A stretch of DNA of 64,000 bases from Candidula unifasciata (GCA_905116865.2 CAJHNH020002068.1:425533-489532); one strand, 5' to 3'; shown: positions 12,012-24,954, numbered from the stretch's first letter. Made by a program: numbers and translations. The notes: generated by a model not told the origin, from the letters alone.

Positions 12012-12768
12012 TTCTTCTTCTTCTTCTTCTTCTTCTTCTTCTTCTTCTTCTTCTTCTTCTTCTTCTTCTTCTTCTTCTTCTTCTTCTTTCTTCTTCTTCT
12101 TCTTCTTCTTCTTCTTCTTCTTCTATCTTCTTCTTCTTCTTCTTCTTCTTCTTCTTCTTCTTCTTCTTCTCTTCTTCTTCTTCTTCTTCTTCTTCTTTCT
12201 TCTTCTTCTTCTTCTTCTTCTTCTCTTCTTCTTCTTCTTCTTCTTCTTCTTCTTCTTCTTCTTCTTCTTCTTCTTCTTCTTCTTCTTCTTCTTCTTCTTC
12301 TTCTTCTTCTTTCTTCTTCTTCTTCTTCTTCTTCTTCTTCTTCTTCTTCTTCTTCTTCTTCTTCTTCTTCTTCTTCTTCTTCTTCTTCTTCTTCTTCTTC
12401 TTCTTCTTCTTCTTCTTCTTCTTCTTCTTCTTCTTCTTCTTCTTCTTCTTCTTCTTCTTCTTCTTCTTCTTCTTCTTCTTCTTTCTTCTTCTTCTTCTTC
12501 TTCTTCTTCTTCTTCTTCTTCTTCTTCTTCTTCTTCTTCTTCTTCTTCTTCTTCTTCTTCTTCTTCTTCTTCTTCTTCTTCTTCTTCTTCTTCTTCTTCT
12601 TCTTCTTCTTCTTCTTCTTCTTCTTCTTCTTCTTCTTCTTCTTCTTCTTCTTCTTCTTCTTCTTCTTCTCCTGCTCCTCCTGCTCCTGCTCCTGCTCCTC
12701 CTCCTCCTCCTCCTCCTCCTCCTCCTCCTCCTCTTCTTCTTCTTCTTCTTCTTCTTCTTCTTCTTCTC
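10860..12768. repeat. 1.9-kb (CTT)n / (GAA)n triplet array
   Basis: An almost pure pyrimidine strand of CTT units from 10860 to about 12668, with occasional 1-2 base interruptions (ctcttc, cttttc, single g or a). It then has a CTC/CTG block at about 12669-12732 and a last CTT block to 12768. It lies in intron 1 of the TPR gene, with the pyrimidine strand as the sense strand. The interruptions cause the open frames to switch between poly-Ser, Leu and Phe, so these are not proteins. Confidence 0.98.
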
Positions 12769-12799
12769 TTTCACCATTTACCTCAGCAAGGTGTTTGGG

Positions 12800-13160
12800 G
12801 TTAATGTAAGGTTCGTTTATGCTCCTTTCTCAATGAATTATACAAGCTGGTGTTCATTGATGTTAGGCTTCTCCTGACGGTGTCGCTCCGTGTCTTGCGT
12901 GGTCTTCCCCTTGCTCTGTGTTCATTATATTTATCCAGCGTGGCTCTCTGTAGCAGCTGGTTCAAGGGCATTCTCATCAGGAGGGCAAACCATCTCACTT
13001 GTTGACCTTTAATGAATTGAATGACTGGTTTCATTCCTAGTCTTCTTCTAATTTCTTCATTCCTGATTTTATCTGTTCTTGTCACACCGGTAACTCTCCT
13101 AAAACATCTAATCTCCGTTGCTACCATCTTCCGCTCTTGGTTGTAGTAAGGGTCCATGTA
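12800..13160 (-). pseudogene. Non-LTR retrotransposon ORF2 C-terminal fragment
   Basis: The minus strand encodes the region after the RT domain: 'EIRCFRRVTGVTRTDKIRN', then 'RRRLGMKPVIQFIKGQQVRW', then 'RGRPRKTRSDTVRRSL'. The basic GRPRK stretch and the 'RW..LLMRM' block are typical of the C-terminus of endonuclease/RT-type LINEs. The RT core is missing. Confidence 0.85.
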
Positions 13161-13197
13161 TCTAGTAACGACAAAAGTAATCCTGACTTTGACTTAG

Positions 13198-13400
13198 GCT
13201 GTGTCCCCATGCGTGTTCCATGGCCCTGGTTTAGGAAGAAAGAATAGACCCACCCCCCCCCCCCTAACATGGATTCAGTAAAAGGCGACAAACTAGGGGT
13301 GTTTTCTATGCATCTGCTTGAGAGGCGATCTCTACTACGATATAAAGATGTTTGCAAGTGGGACATGAATGATTCACGTATTGAGGTGTACTCGTGGGAA
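13198..13400 (+). repeat. Retroposon family R1, diverged copy
   Basis: Shares 'aagaatagacccac', the following poly-C-prone segment and the 'gaggcgatc'-like block with the copy at 5699-5984. It is more diverged and lacks a clear tail. Confidence 0.5.
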
Positions 13401-13429
13401 CAGACTGCCATGAAAAAAAAAAAAAACGT

Positions 13430-14640
13430 TCGAAGGGGTGGGCTGTAAAAATTGTTATGTTTTCTCTATCGCCACCCTCCCCCCCCCCCTTTTTTTTTTA
13501 GCTGCATCTTACTTAAGTGATGCGATATGTTGGTTCTAGAACCAACGTCACAGTATCATCCACAGTCAGACCCCATTACCGCCTTAGCTAGTTGCTAATC
13601 ATTTACGGCAGCACAAACTGAGAGGCAACATTTCCCCGATGTCTGTACTGTTAACAGAATAATGGCTGTGACATATCGGTTGGTCTGACCCGCGCTAGAC
13701 GCTATGCCTATTAACGGGACAGTTTTTACATTTTACAGAGGGAATAGTTTAATTTTTTTAACAGACAAAATATTTACTTTTCACACGCCTAAATACATTT
13801 TCTGGCAAATATATATATTTGAGTTGGAACAGTTTAAAAGTGCGTGTGACATAGATCGTAGAATACTTAATAATTTTGAAAATACTCAGTTGTACATTCG
13901 GTCTGAATTCACGCCTGCTACTGCCACAAACGGTGCCAAATGACCGCAGACTTAGTCTAGCTAGTCCAGTGTTCCTCAACTTTTTTACACACACGACCCA
14001 ACAAATCAGGGGAAAGTGGTTTCACGGCCCATCTGACACCAGATACAGAAACTAATGTAGATAACTGTTGATTGGTTAAATCCGATGTCACAAAATTAAA
14101 ATTTCAAGTTAATGCGACATCTTCTGCTGCTTAGAGGTTTGACAAATTGATATACGTGACTGGAGCTTTGTTTCAGATGGACGAAGCACTGCAATAATAT
14201 CCTTTTGAATTCTCAGGTTGGTTTTTAATACTGACATGGCTGAGAAAGACTTTACGCACAAATATAAAGTCGAAAAAAAACAACAAAAAACACACACACC
14301 ATATAATAGCTCTGTAACTCAGAGATGAATATTCTAGTTCCAAGAATGGATTATTGATTAGTAGGTTGTCTTTACAAGGATCCTCATTTTCATGGAAATA
14401 ATTACGAAAATGTTCAGCTCATCCATTATTTGTACACGTCCCCCTATCAAGAGAAATGTTAGGTTCATTAGGGAGGCTACCCCATTACATTGCTTGGCAG
14501 ACAATTTTAGCTGTCCAAAGAGACTTTTCCTGCAGCCTACCGTTTGAAAAACACTAGTCTAGTCTGTTTCAGCTTATAATAAACATCGTGTGTAAAAACT
14601 GTCACTGACACTACTGTCTGTTTTACCATTTTAGTGCGGC
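13430..14640. other. Intronic stretch without recognised feature
   Basis: Contains poly-C/poly-T runs near 13480-13499 and an 18-bp perfect palindrome (gttggttctagaaccaac, about 13529-13546). No gene or known repeat is recognised. Confidence 0.4.
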
Positions 14641-14644
14641 GTAG

Positions 14645-14815
14645 ACAGGGGGTCGTGGTCCTGAGAATTTAGGGCCGCATGGCTAGTGCTGTCGCTACGG
14701 ACTGTGCAGGTTAGGTTGTGTAATTTTGCCCTAAACAGAAAAACCCCATCGCTTTACCGAGGGTCGAATCCCTGTCCCTCGCACGAGAGCCCGATGATGT
14801 AACTACTCGGCCAGC
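14645..14815 (-). repeat. tRNA-derived SINE, minus orientation
   Basis: On the minus strand an A-box-like TGGCCGAGTAGTTAC (14799-14813) is followed by a B box, AGGGATTCGACCC (14761-14773). The body at 14645-14700 ('ctagtgctgtcgctacgga') resembles 39460-39500, so the family recurs. Confidence 0.65.
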
Positions 14816-14829
14816 CAATCGTGTGTAAC

Positions 14830-17140
14830 ATATTTTATATTACATTTGTTCAACTTCAGTCACCACATAACTGGTACCCTTGCTGAAGTAGCTCAGCTCA
14901 CTCACTCATTCTTCTTCTTCTTCAAGTCCATGCCGTGACTATCCACAACCTTCTAGGGTTGTGGGAAACAAAACACATCTACACAGAGACAAAGATGTAG
15001 CGGTGTGAATAAGTTTGAGAACCAGTGCTTTACCTTTGAGTGATAACTGTATACAACAGATAGCTTTCAAATGTGACCATGTGTGTGACATTTATATATT
15101 GCTTTATCACTTGTAAACATTTTTTCTTTGACCTAAGAAACTGTTGTAACGTTATTTATGAACCTGACATTTATCGCTGCTAGGGCGACACTACAGAACA
15201 TTCCAGCTTTATTTCTAGGACGTCTTGTTCCTATTTGGTTACACCTTTAACTGAACACTAATACTCTGTAGCGTTTGAAATGGCATGCACTGTCAGCTAA
15301 AAATGGTTCAGATTATATAATTTAACAGAGAGCATTAAAAAAGTTGTCACATGTTTGGCTGCTGGAAATAAGTGGTAGGATAGTTGTGAGGCCAGGAGAT
15401 TCCTGGATACATAGGCTGTACAAATATTTATTCCATCCCAGGAAGTTATCACTATGAAATGGCTAGGAGGAGTTGAAAGTTATAACTGACAGCGGCAGAA
15501 GGAGTTAACTCAAGCATAGGGATTCTCACAGCAGATGCCCAGGGTAATGAATTACTACTAAGAATAGTCACAAATGTATAACATTTAAACAGCCAAATCA
15601 GGCAGCCGAAGTAGCCAGTATGGAAGTCGTATTTCTTTAGTGTCATGTGACCAGTGGCACAACGGGAAAAAACTCATTACACGATGGCTGGGATTAATTT
15701 AGGACAGTCTGTTACGCACCATACTGAAAGAGTTAAAGTAATACATTGGTTGAAATAGGTTAAATTACCAACAAGTTAAGGGTAAGAGGAAGATAGCATC
15801 ATATGTACACTGGAACAAAAAAGATGTAAAGGGACAACTACAGTGGAGTTTGTTAAATTACCAAAAACTGGAAGGCAGCTGGAAGCTATGTGTTACAATA
15901 ACAAGAGATGGGTGGGGAAAAGCCCCTGTGAGTACACCATGAAGATAAGAAAAGATATAAAACCGAAAGAAAGTATATTAGCAAGCTTCACAATATAACA
16001 AATACAAACAAAATGTGAAGGTTGCGGCTATGGAACCTACAAATCAAACAATACCACACAAATACACAAAATCACTTAGTTGGTATCTCGAAGCAGCCGG
16101 GTCGATGGTTTCTCTGCAGACTGTCTACATGCGTGGGCACGGGGAATAAATACCCCCTGTGAAGTACCAGGGGTCATAACTTAAGCGAAGACAGAACCGA
16201 CAGGGCTTGAGACCCATTAGAACAGACCTTAAGTGTGTAGAGACACTTGATGATGGTGACGATGAAAAGGCGCATCATGTATTTACTGAACGTAGTTTAG
16301 CAAAGAAAATTGAAAGATGTTTCTAGAACATGAAAAAGCAGAAGAAAAAAAAAGTTGGGATCATTTGGTCCTGTGTAAACATCACCAACTCTCTGTTTGT
16401 TCATGCAATGGGAATAGCGGGTAAGAATATTTACACAATGCCCGAAACCAGGGACCTGAAAGAGGTAAAGTCAACCATTTGCATTTGACAAATAGAGACC
16501 TTTCCTCAGTTGCATACCAGATGAAACATTCATTATTGGCCGTGTCCAACAGTTTGAAGTGGTTACAGATTCTGTCTTTCGTTAATATTATGTTTTATTG
16601 TTGTATTTGTACCAGCAATGTGATGTTTTCAAGCTGTGAATATTTATTCCAAATAGTGCTGTCATACAGTAGTATAAAACATCACTTCAGATGTTGCAGG
16701 GTTTTAGCCTGCTGATGAAGGTGAAGAACAACTGGGATATTTATTGATACCTTTGTGAGTAGAATCTTCGACATGCACAATAGTTAGACCAGTCCATTCA
16801 GGTTAAGTCAGTAACAAGTACTAAACTAAAAATTAAAAAGAAGGAAAAATCGCTGTTTATACTGCATGAATGTACCCTTGAACATGAAGGTTGTAGGGCT
16901 CTGTGGCTTGTGCAGTTGCCACAGGCTTGGGGTTAATAAATTTTGTTTTGCCCCAGACAGAAACAACTGGTATAGAATGGCAGAGTGTTTGAGTGTGTTT
17001 GAAAAGTGACTATACACCTACAATATACAGGCTCAGAATATAGTAGTACATCTCTATCTGAAGGTTTGAAAAGTAACTATATATACCTCATCATCACATA
17101 GCAGATCCATTACAGAACAGTGCTCTTAGCGTGGTCTGCT
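14830..17140. other. Intronic stretch without recognised feature
   Basis: AT-rich sequence. The part around 15640-16290 is less AT-rich and may be a decayed retroposon, but I could not match it to a family. Confidence 0.35.
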
Positions 17141-17423
17141 TTCCCTGTGTGGGTTCCAAGGCCCCACTGTGTGGAAAACAAGAATAGACCCAGTGCCTTC
17201 CTGAAAAGAATGTTGTAAGGATCGACTCATTGGGGGTTTCCTTCGAAGTTGGAGTGCCTCTGCCTTAGAGGCAAGGAACCATCAGTCTGCATACAAATAA
17301 GTCAGATCTGAAAAATGGATTTGCACGCAGCATATCTAGAACAAATCTAAAGTTCAGAGATGGATGAACAGCCAAAACATTTCTCTGGAGTTTACAGCCA
17401 GTGGATACAAAGAAGAAGAAGAT
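17141..17423 (+). repeat. Retroposon family R1 copy with (AAG)n tail
   Basis: Begins 'ttccctgtgtgggttccaag', carries 'aagaatagacccagtgcc' and 'aaggaaccatcagtctgc', and ends in aaagaagaagaag. It aligns along its whole length with 5699-5984. Confidence 0.8.
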
Positions 17424-17429
17424 CATTGT

Positions 17430-17780
17430 CTGTCTGAAGGAAACTCTGTCTCTTGCCAGCGCTTCCACCTCTTGTTCTTTCCTACTCAAGATGTCACTTA
17501 TATCCTGTGCCCACCTTCGTACTGTTCGGCCCCTGCATCTCTTTTCTAGGATCATGCCTTCTGCTATAATTTTGTCCAAATTGCCCTGGTGCTTGATATG
17601 GCCTAAATATTTCAGTTTCCAAGACAAGATGCTGGGTACTAGCCAATCTTCCTTGATGTTTACATCTTTTAGGATGTCAGTGTTTTTCTTTTCTTTTTTG
17701 TTTGTTCATAGTATTCTGAGAATCTTTCTATAGCATTTCAGCTCAGAAGCCCCTAATTTCTTCCTCAAGGACTATTATAT
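17430..17780 (-). pseudogene. LINE C-terminal fragment (first of two abutting)
   Basis: The minus strand reads 'SWKLKYLGHIKHQ', then 'GMILEKRCRGRTVRRWAQDI', the typical 'K..GH..R' and 'GR.RRRW..DI' blocks at the end of LINE ORF2. It abuts another LINE end at about 17783. Confidence 0.7.
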
Positions 17781-17782
17781 CA

Positions 17783-19265
17783 TCATCATAAGGTGCCTAG
17801 CCGACTGGCGTGGGCAATCATGCCTCTCCACAATCTGCGATCTCCTGCAGCTTGTATCAGTTTGTGTGCCGACACACCTCCATGCCATGCAACAAGACTG
17901 TCAAGCATCTTCTCTCGTTGTCTTCCTCTATCCTTCCTTCCACAGATCTTTCCAGTGGTCACAACATGTTATATTTTCCCTCTTCTCATAACATGGCTGA
18001 AAAATGATGACTGTCTCCTTCTGATGTCTTTGATAAGTTGTCTTCAGGCTCCAGCCTCTTTTGAAACCTCTTGGTTGCTCTTTTTGGCTGTCCAAGGTAT
18101 TCTAAGCATTCTTCTGTAAAATCACATCTCTGAGGCCTCATGAAATTGTTTGGCCCGCCTTCAGATTGTCCAGGATTCACAGCCATATGTTAAAACTGGA
18201 TATATGTAGCAAGCAAGAATTCTTTTTCTAACTCTCAATGACAAGGATATATTGCACAAGATGTTTTTCATTTTATAAAATGCAGTTTTTGCCTGTCCTA
18301 TTCTGTTTCTTATCTCAGTTATGCATCTTCCATCTGATGTTATCCATGTGCCCAGATACTTAAATTTCTGTACTTGTCCTTAAATAACACCATCGACTGT
18401 TATTACACATTTAGGAATAATTCGTTTCTTTGATACCACCATTACTTCTGTCTTCCCATTATTCAAACTGAGGCTCATTCATCCACTTTCTAACACCACA
18501 ATGTCTATCATTTCCTATAGTTCTTTCTGACTTGTTGCTATCAAGACTGTGTCATCAGCAAAAAGTAAATTGTTTATATTGTGCCCACAATTCCGGGCAT
18601 ATCAATTAAAGATCTCATTATATATTCACTGTATATTGAAAACAAATCAGGTGACAGTACACATCCTCTTTATGCTTTGAAATATACCCAAACAGTTGTT
18701 AATTCTTATAGCTGCTGTTTGCTGCCAATACATATTCTTTATTATTCTTAGATCTTTTCCATCAATGTTTAATTTTTCTAACAGTTTAATTACTTCTTCA
18801 TGCTTCACACAGTCAAATGCCTTTGTGTAGTCTATGAAGCATAAGTACAAATCAGTCTTTACTTCTATAGCTCTTTCTGACAATGTCCTTCAGATGTATA
18901 TGGCTTTGTTTGTACCTTTTCCTTCTACAAATCCACATTGTTCATCGCTGATTTCTGGTTTAATTTTGTTTCTTATTCTTCTCATAATTATTCTCAGTAA
19001 AATCTTAGTCATGTGACATAAGACTTATTGTGCGATGGTCTCCACATTTTAAAGTGCCTGGTTTCTTTTGCAGAGCTATAAATATGGATTTTAAAAGGTC
19101 ATTTGGAATATACCCACTATTATAAATATCATTAAAAAGTTTAGTTATTATTTCAATTCCAAAATCTCCCAGTGCTTCGATTTTTTCCAGTGAGATGTTG
19201 TCTGGCCCAGGTGCTTTTCCTTTCTTCATATGATGTAATGCATCCTCAACTTCTGCAGTCATTAT
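17783..19265 (-). pseudogene. Degenerate non-LTR retrotransposon with RT domain (family L1-like 'A')
   Basis: Read on the minus strand: 'MKKGKAPGPDNISLEKIEAL' (RT motif 1 region), 'LYLCFIDYTKAFDCVKH' (RT motif with the first catalytic Asp region), a NLLFADDT block near 18540-18560, and the C-terminal block 'KICGRKDRGRQREKMLDSLV' ending near 17800. The 3-prime end has an (ATG)n-like tail at 17770-17783. There are many stops and frame changes. The 3-prime part recurs at 33275-33545 (+) and 40912-41113 (-). It lies in intron 1 of the TPR gene, opposite to its transcription. Confidence 0.85.
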
Positions 19266-19689
19266 TGGTGGACCTACTATATACCTACTTTAAATAGATA
19301 AAGTAAATGAGACGGAATACTGAACATCCTTTGTAATTGACGATACAAATGATAAATAAGCAGCCTATACGCATTTAAAAACAAACAGAAATAAAATGTA
19401 TTACAATGTCCATAGGCGTATAGTTACTCTTTCAGCACCCATGGAAAAGACACCCTCCCTCCCCCATAGACAACCTCCATTATAGACACGCCACACAAAC
19501 AAACAAGCAGACTTACGTACTTATGTAAATATTCCATGTCTGCTCTTGGGTGTATCTGTCACAATGTAAAGACATACATGAATGCCAGCACAGATGTTTC
19601 TCTTTATCTAAGATCTGTTGCTTTATTTATTTATCAGTTCAATACTATAGTCCACAGTAATATAAATGTATTTCTCATATATTTGTCAG

Positions 19690-19814
19690 GTGTACATAAT
19701 GGCTATGCAAAGCTGGATGAATACAGAGGAGTGTCACAGCATGGCCAGGAAAATCAGCATGAAAACAGATCATTAATAGAAGACTATGCTGATTCCAACA
19801 AGATGGAATCTAAT
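19690..19814 (+). CDS. TPR protein, exon 2 (residues 14-55)
   Basis: Flanked by the acceptor tttgtcag and the donor AAT|gtaagc. It begins with two bases that complete the glycine codon from exon 1 and ends on a codon boundary. The encoded stretch starts 'VHNGYAKLDEYRG' and ends 'DYADSNKMESN'; it is hydrophilic and probably unstructured. An ATG within the exon could also serve as a start if exon 1 is not used. Confidence 0.7.
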
Positions 19815-20544
19815 GTAAGCAAAATGTAATTTTTCAATGTATGTTTAAGAAAAAGAACATCTGTTACTTTTGTGAAATATTCTGTTTAAAAAAAAATGTT
19901 TTTATGAAAGTTTACCATAATAATTATTAGTTAAACAAGCATTTATAAGCTGCATATTACATGTTTTGACGAAATGTCAGACACAATACCATAGCGCAAA
20001 AAAGAAAAGCTCTTTCTCCTACTGGTGTAGGCAAGGAATCGAAGGGTACCTGCCCTTGGCTGTTACATTCAAATCACAGTAGGTAGTAAAGCACAGAGAA
20101 AATGGTTTGTTTCTAGAATTGCAGAATTGCATTGGTGTAGATGAGACAGTCAAGGTAAAGCATCAGTAAAGGAAGAGCATGCATAAGGCAGGAGTTCCCC
20201 TTTTAGTTTAGACACTCTGATGAGTGGGGCCAGTGGTAGCAGATGTTTATTAAACCTTGTGTTTACTGCTATGCAGATGGGTGCAATCATCTTGAGCACT
20301 TTAGACACCTTTAATGTTGATTGAGACACATAGCATGACAATATAGGAAAAGCGTGCGTCAGCCAGCGGTTCTCAGTTTGGTTCAGACACTTTGACAAGT
20401 GGGGTCAGCGGTAGCAGACATTTGAGCCTTGCCTGTCGCACTGTAAGGCATTCGATATTTGGACAACTAAAACTGCTGTTGTGCTACAGGATATGGCCAT
20501 GAGCTATGGCCCACAGGAGATGTTGCTCATCTGAGTTGTGAGTA

Positions 20545-20830
20545 AATCTTTTGGTTTAGGGCTGTTACAGCAGTTTGCAGTGAGACTGTTCCTCAGCTGA
20601 TTACTGTTGACTGTTTGCTGGGAGGTCTTCAGTTCAAATCCACATTAAGGTAATTTTTTTTCAAAATTCACCTTGACTGTCCGACAACCCAGCCTAAAAT
20701 AAATACAAGGTAATGTCCTGGGAAATAATATTGACTGTTGGGGGCTAGTTATTCTATATATAAAATATACGAGCCTAGCATCACATGCCCAGGGCTTTTC
20801 TTCTGGTGATTGGCAATGATACCAAATACC
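20545..20830 (+). repeat. Diverged family 1 SINE
   Basis: Has a B-box-like 'agttcaaatcc' near 20631, 'aaggtaatgtcctgggaaat' and 'tctatatataaaatatacgagcctagc', the diverged body of the family seen at 7051-7325. It lies in intron 2. Confidence 0.6.
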
Positions 20831-20939
20831 ATCTCCCCCATTTTTTTTAAGGCGTCATTTTTTCATGGCTAATTTAATATATACTTTGTGATAAGTACTG
20901 GCACCTATTTTAAACACTTGAGGTTTTGAACAACGGATC

Positions 20940-21065
20940 AACATCATGGCATATGGATGTAACCCGTAAGTGCTCTGCTCTTTTTCTATCAAGTCTGAGT
21001 CCGTAGAAGCTCAGCACAGCGCACAGGCTCTGTTGCACCGGTGAGGATCCTGAAATACTTATAGA
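20940..21065 (-). repeat. Family 2 SINE tail fragment
   Basis: Closely matches positions 1-120: both carry 'atcatggca', 'gtaaccc.taagtgctc' and 'ggatcctg.aatactt'. No tRNA-like head is present, so it is a partial copy. Confidence 0.7.
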
Positions 21066-21215
21066 CACTTTTTGGTGCATACTGGCACCTTTTGTTCTAG
21101 AAACAAAAGCTGTACATATGGCCGATGTGCCACTGGCATGAAACAGATCCTGAATTTTTATACTTTCATTGTTTAATGGAAGAGTTCTACAATTATTCTA
21201 CAAATTGTTTTTCAG

Positions 21216-23648
21216 AGCACAGATGAAGACACTGAAATGGAAGAACTTGACGCTGAGACCCTGTTGGAAAAGGCCAAACAGAGTCTTGAGGAGCTGAGAT
21301 TGAATGATGCAGAGCGGCAGTTTCTGAAATGCACCTTCCTGTTGCAGGAAAAAGCAGAGGATAACACAAGAGCTTTAATTGAAGCATATATTGGTTTATC
21401 AGAGGTGTGTACTCGTCAGAGCAGGGCCTTTAGGCAGAGTCCATTGGAGTGGTTTTGGTTGTGTGTTCATGCTTGTACTCTCCTTGGGGAGGTGGTGGAT
21501 ATGTGTGCAGCAGAACTTCACACAGAGACAGACAATCAGAGTGTCGAATGGTTCACTGCCCAGAGTAAGTTTGCAGACTCTAGAGCACAATCGTTAGTTG
21601 AGGTCCTGGGAAGAACTCTGTTCAACTGGTTGAAAGAGGACTGGAGACAGGTGGACCCACATCACATAACAAATCTGATTCATTCCAAGACACCGCTGAC
21701 TCCTCATTCTCGTTACCCTCTTTCCGTTTCACCACATTTGATAGGTGGCCTGCGGCCGTATCATTCAGGGTATATGAATCATGCATTCAGCATTGAAAGT
21801 CTACATGAGCCACCTCTGAAAGGAGGCCATACTTCATTAGGTAACATCAATTGGTTCAGCAGAATTCAGAAATACTGCCATCTTAGGCTTGAGAGTACAA
21901 ATGTTAAAGACATCATGACAGAAATTTGCAGCATCAAGGAAGTGGATGATAGTTCACCATCAAATCAGAAGGTGGAAATTGAAACAATATCTGAAGAGAC
22001 TGAAATAGATCTTGCCAAAGAAATAACGAGTATTGAATTAGAAAGAAAAGAATGTGGGGATGAAGAAGAGGAGGAGGAGGAGGACATTTTTGATTCAAAG
22101 ACTTACACAGCTGCAGATATAAATGAAAAATCTAGAATAGATTCCATAGTGAAAGACTATTCTCTCATGTACGAGCTTGCCTCCAGTGATGTGGATACTA
22201 GTGGGTGGGACTTTTTTCTTGAGAAGCGTAAAAATTGCATTGTTGAAAGTGTAGTTGAAATTGTCTCAGAGACAAGGGTGCCAGATGATAGTGAAGGAAG
22301 TGAAATTGTTCCCACAATAGTTGAAACAGTTGATGCAGTGAATGTTTCCAAAGAGACAATTACAGATTCACAAAGAACAGAAAGTCCATCGGTCGATATG
22401 GAAGAAGAAACAAAGGAAAAAGAGAAAGAAAAATTCAGCCCTTTGAAAGAGAATTCTTTAAGACTGACAATTGCACGAGCTTTCCAACAGGTAGTTCAAA
22501 AACTTATTCAAACTGAAGAATATTCTACTGCAGAAAATCTTTGTGAAGAAATTCTTCAGATCATTGAAGATATTCAAGATGGGACTGTCAAATTGCTTCG
22601 TTTCAGTGCTCTTCTACTTCAGAACACAGGTATGTTGTGTTTCCGCCAAGGCAACAGGCACAATGGCATGAAAAATTTGAAAAAGGCACTTAAAATTTAT
22701 AAAGACCTTCAAGATGTTGAAGCCCATAAAGAAGTGGCCCGGGTTCTGATTGACCTTGGTAATGCATATGCAAATGATCTCAATGATGACACACTGTATG
22801 ACAAAGTAATTGCAGCAATCTGTGAATTTTTTGAAAGGGAAGCATCTGATGAAGAAAATACAGGCGGTTCTACGCCAGAAAAACCCACAGGCAATGAGTC
22901 ACCAGAAGATATTGAGCAGCAGAAGCGGATTACTGAAGCAGTGACCTGCTATACAGAAGCCCTCCAAGTTTTAGAGAACAATGAAGAAACACAGCAGCAA
23001 GTCATTGCCATGGCAATGAGAAAACTCGGCGACTGTCACTTTGTTCAGAAAGAATATACAGAGGCACTTGACTGGTATGAGAAAGCTCTCAAGCTTCATC
23101 GCAATTCTGGCTTCCATGGAAAAGAGTCAGTTCTGGAGAATGCTCATGTTTTAAGCATGCTGGGTGTTTCGACTTTCATGCTGCATGTGTATCCCAGAGC
23201 TTCACATGTTTTCGAACTTGCCCTTCACATGATCAAGCATGCCCACGGGTTGACATTGTACACGTTTCACCACAGCTTGGTATTGTCACTGCTGGGTATC
23301 ACCTACTACAAAATGAAAGCCTACCACAAGTGTGTGTCCATGTGCTCCAGAGCATTTGAAACATTTTGGAATCTGTACGATGAAAAGATTGCAGAACTTC
23401 CGCAGCAAAGGTTCTGGTTGGTCTGTCAGAACCTGTATATTCTAGGCAATACATACAATGTTCTTAGCATGCATCATAAAGCCACAAAGTTTCTGGAAAT
23501 TGGGAGAGCCTTCATGAAGGAGTCTTTAGTTGGTGAAAAACGACAACACATGCGCATTCTGCAGATTCTGGGTGACTGCTACTTTGCACAGTACGACTAC
23601 AAGACAGCTCTTACTTACTACAATGAGGCCTTAGATATTGGTGACAAG
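21216..23648 (+). CDS. TPR protein, exon 3 (residues 56-866), the main exon
   Basis: A 2433-bp exon between the acceptor ttttcag and the donor AAG|gtagga, entered and left on codon boundaries. It encodes: a helical N-terminal part ('ETLLEKAKQSLEELRLNDAE', residues about 69-88; then 'LIEAYIGLSEVCTRQSRAF'); an acidic region with a seven-residue glutamate run near residue 339; a charged linker to about 480; and TPR-like repeats. The clearest repeats are around residue 525 ('NTGMLCFRQGNRHNGMKNL'), 654-685 ('KLGDCHFVQKEYTEALDWYE'), 700-735, 749-780, 799-830, and 838-866 ('LGDCYFAQYDYKTALTYYNE'). The TPR signature (small residue at position 8, A at 20) is visible in the second and last. The first internal ATG in this exon is 21237, but the open frame runs back through the acceptor, so translation is expected to start upstream. 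Confidence 0.92.
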
Positions 23649-24479
23649 GTAGGAACAATTTATATCATCTTTTATGTTATTTTATTTGTTAGTGTGGTTG
23701 TGTGTCTCACAAGTTAGTGAGCATGTTCAACAGTTTTATGATACTCAAGTATACAGGTTCAATATATGTGGCAGACAGTTTATTTTCCAATTAATTTTAG
23801 ACAGTGGCATAAAATCACACATATCTGTGGATGAAACTGGGTCCTCATCACATATTATCTCTAAGGACAACAGTGGGTCATATAGCCAACCTTTATTAAT
23901 TTTTTTAAATTTAATTTGTTTGCTTTTACTTGTGGCTTTTTTCTGCGAGTGGAGCAAACACCTCCAACAGATGTGTGGCCTGTGCAGACTCGTTTATGAA
24001 TGCTTGGATTATGCAGGCAAGTTGTTTATAGGATGATTTAGCCTGTATGAAGTCTCAATCTCAGTCAAGGTTTTAACTTCACTGCAGTCAGGTTAGCCTA
24101 TAGATGCTTTATTCCTGTGCCAGTGAAAATCAAATGAAATATTCTTCACTGTCTTTTTTGAAAAACTGGTGATCAGTTAGTCCTGACACAATCCAGAAAT
24201 ATGCGCACACAGCAGTTGCTAGAGGCATCAAAGCCAAACATTCACCATCAGACATGCAGTTTTCTTTGATAGAAGTAGTCAGGAAAAGTTGGCTATACAC
24301 TCATAAATTGATTACATATGGTATTTCACCACCAGCCTACACATAAACCAGCTACCAGGCAAATTCAGTACCACGACTCAGCCGCTGCACAAATGAAAGG
24401 CATTCCATATGAAAAACACAGCTCACAGTGCTGTACTAAGCACTCAACTCAGTAGCTTAGGCAGCTAAACTGTATACTT

Positions 24480-24625
24480 CCATCCATATGGGGAAACTAT
24501 TAGCAAAGTGCTGTCAGAAGCAAAAATAATGTTGACGGTAAACATTCTGCTGTGCCTTGTCTTCCAAATTGGGCCAGAAGTCATTCCTCCTCCATCACTT
24601 ATGACATGCATATTTGATTACAGTA
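24480..24625. repeat. Interspersed repeat R5, copy 1
   Basis: Contains 'agcaaagtgctgtcagaag', 'attgggccagaagtc' and 'tcacttatgacatgcat'. A second, longer copy is at 26705-26905. There is no coding capacity. Confidence 0.75.
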
Positions 24626-24954
24626 TTACTATTCTATACTTCCTTCAAAAGCACCAGTAATGCATAGCCTCTGTCCATGGCCTATTCAAGGTTATTCAGG
24701 CTTTTATGACAAGGATAACTTTTAAATGACAATTTTAAAAATACACCTTAGACTTTTAACCACAATCTTTTTGACTTTTATCTTAACTGTTGACTTATCA
24801 AGCAGAAGAACATTTGTTGAACTATGATACAACTTCAAGTAAACACCTGTTTTTCCTGTATGAATTCTTTACTAACAGCTTATACCTTCATTTGTTTAAT
24901 GCTTTGCTACTACATATATCACATATATTTCTAAACTCATTCAATGTCAGGCAC

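Noticed and set aside
10779..12809. Very long open frames on both strands (Ser/Leu/Phe-rich and Lys/Glu/Arg-rich)
   Set aside because: They are translations of the CTT/GAA triplet array; the frame merely switches at interruptions.
13529..13546. 18-bp perfect palindrome gttggttctagaaccaac
   Set aside because: Isolated and without partner sites or context; expected by chance at this scale.
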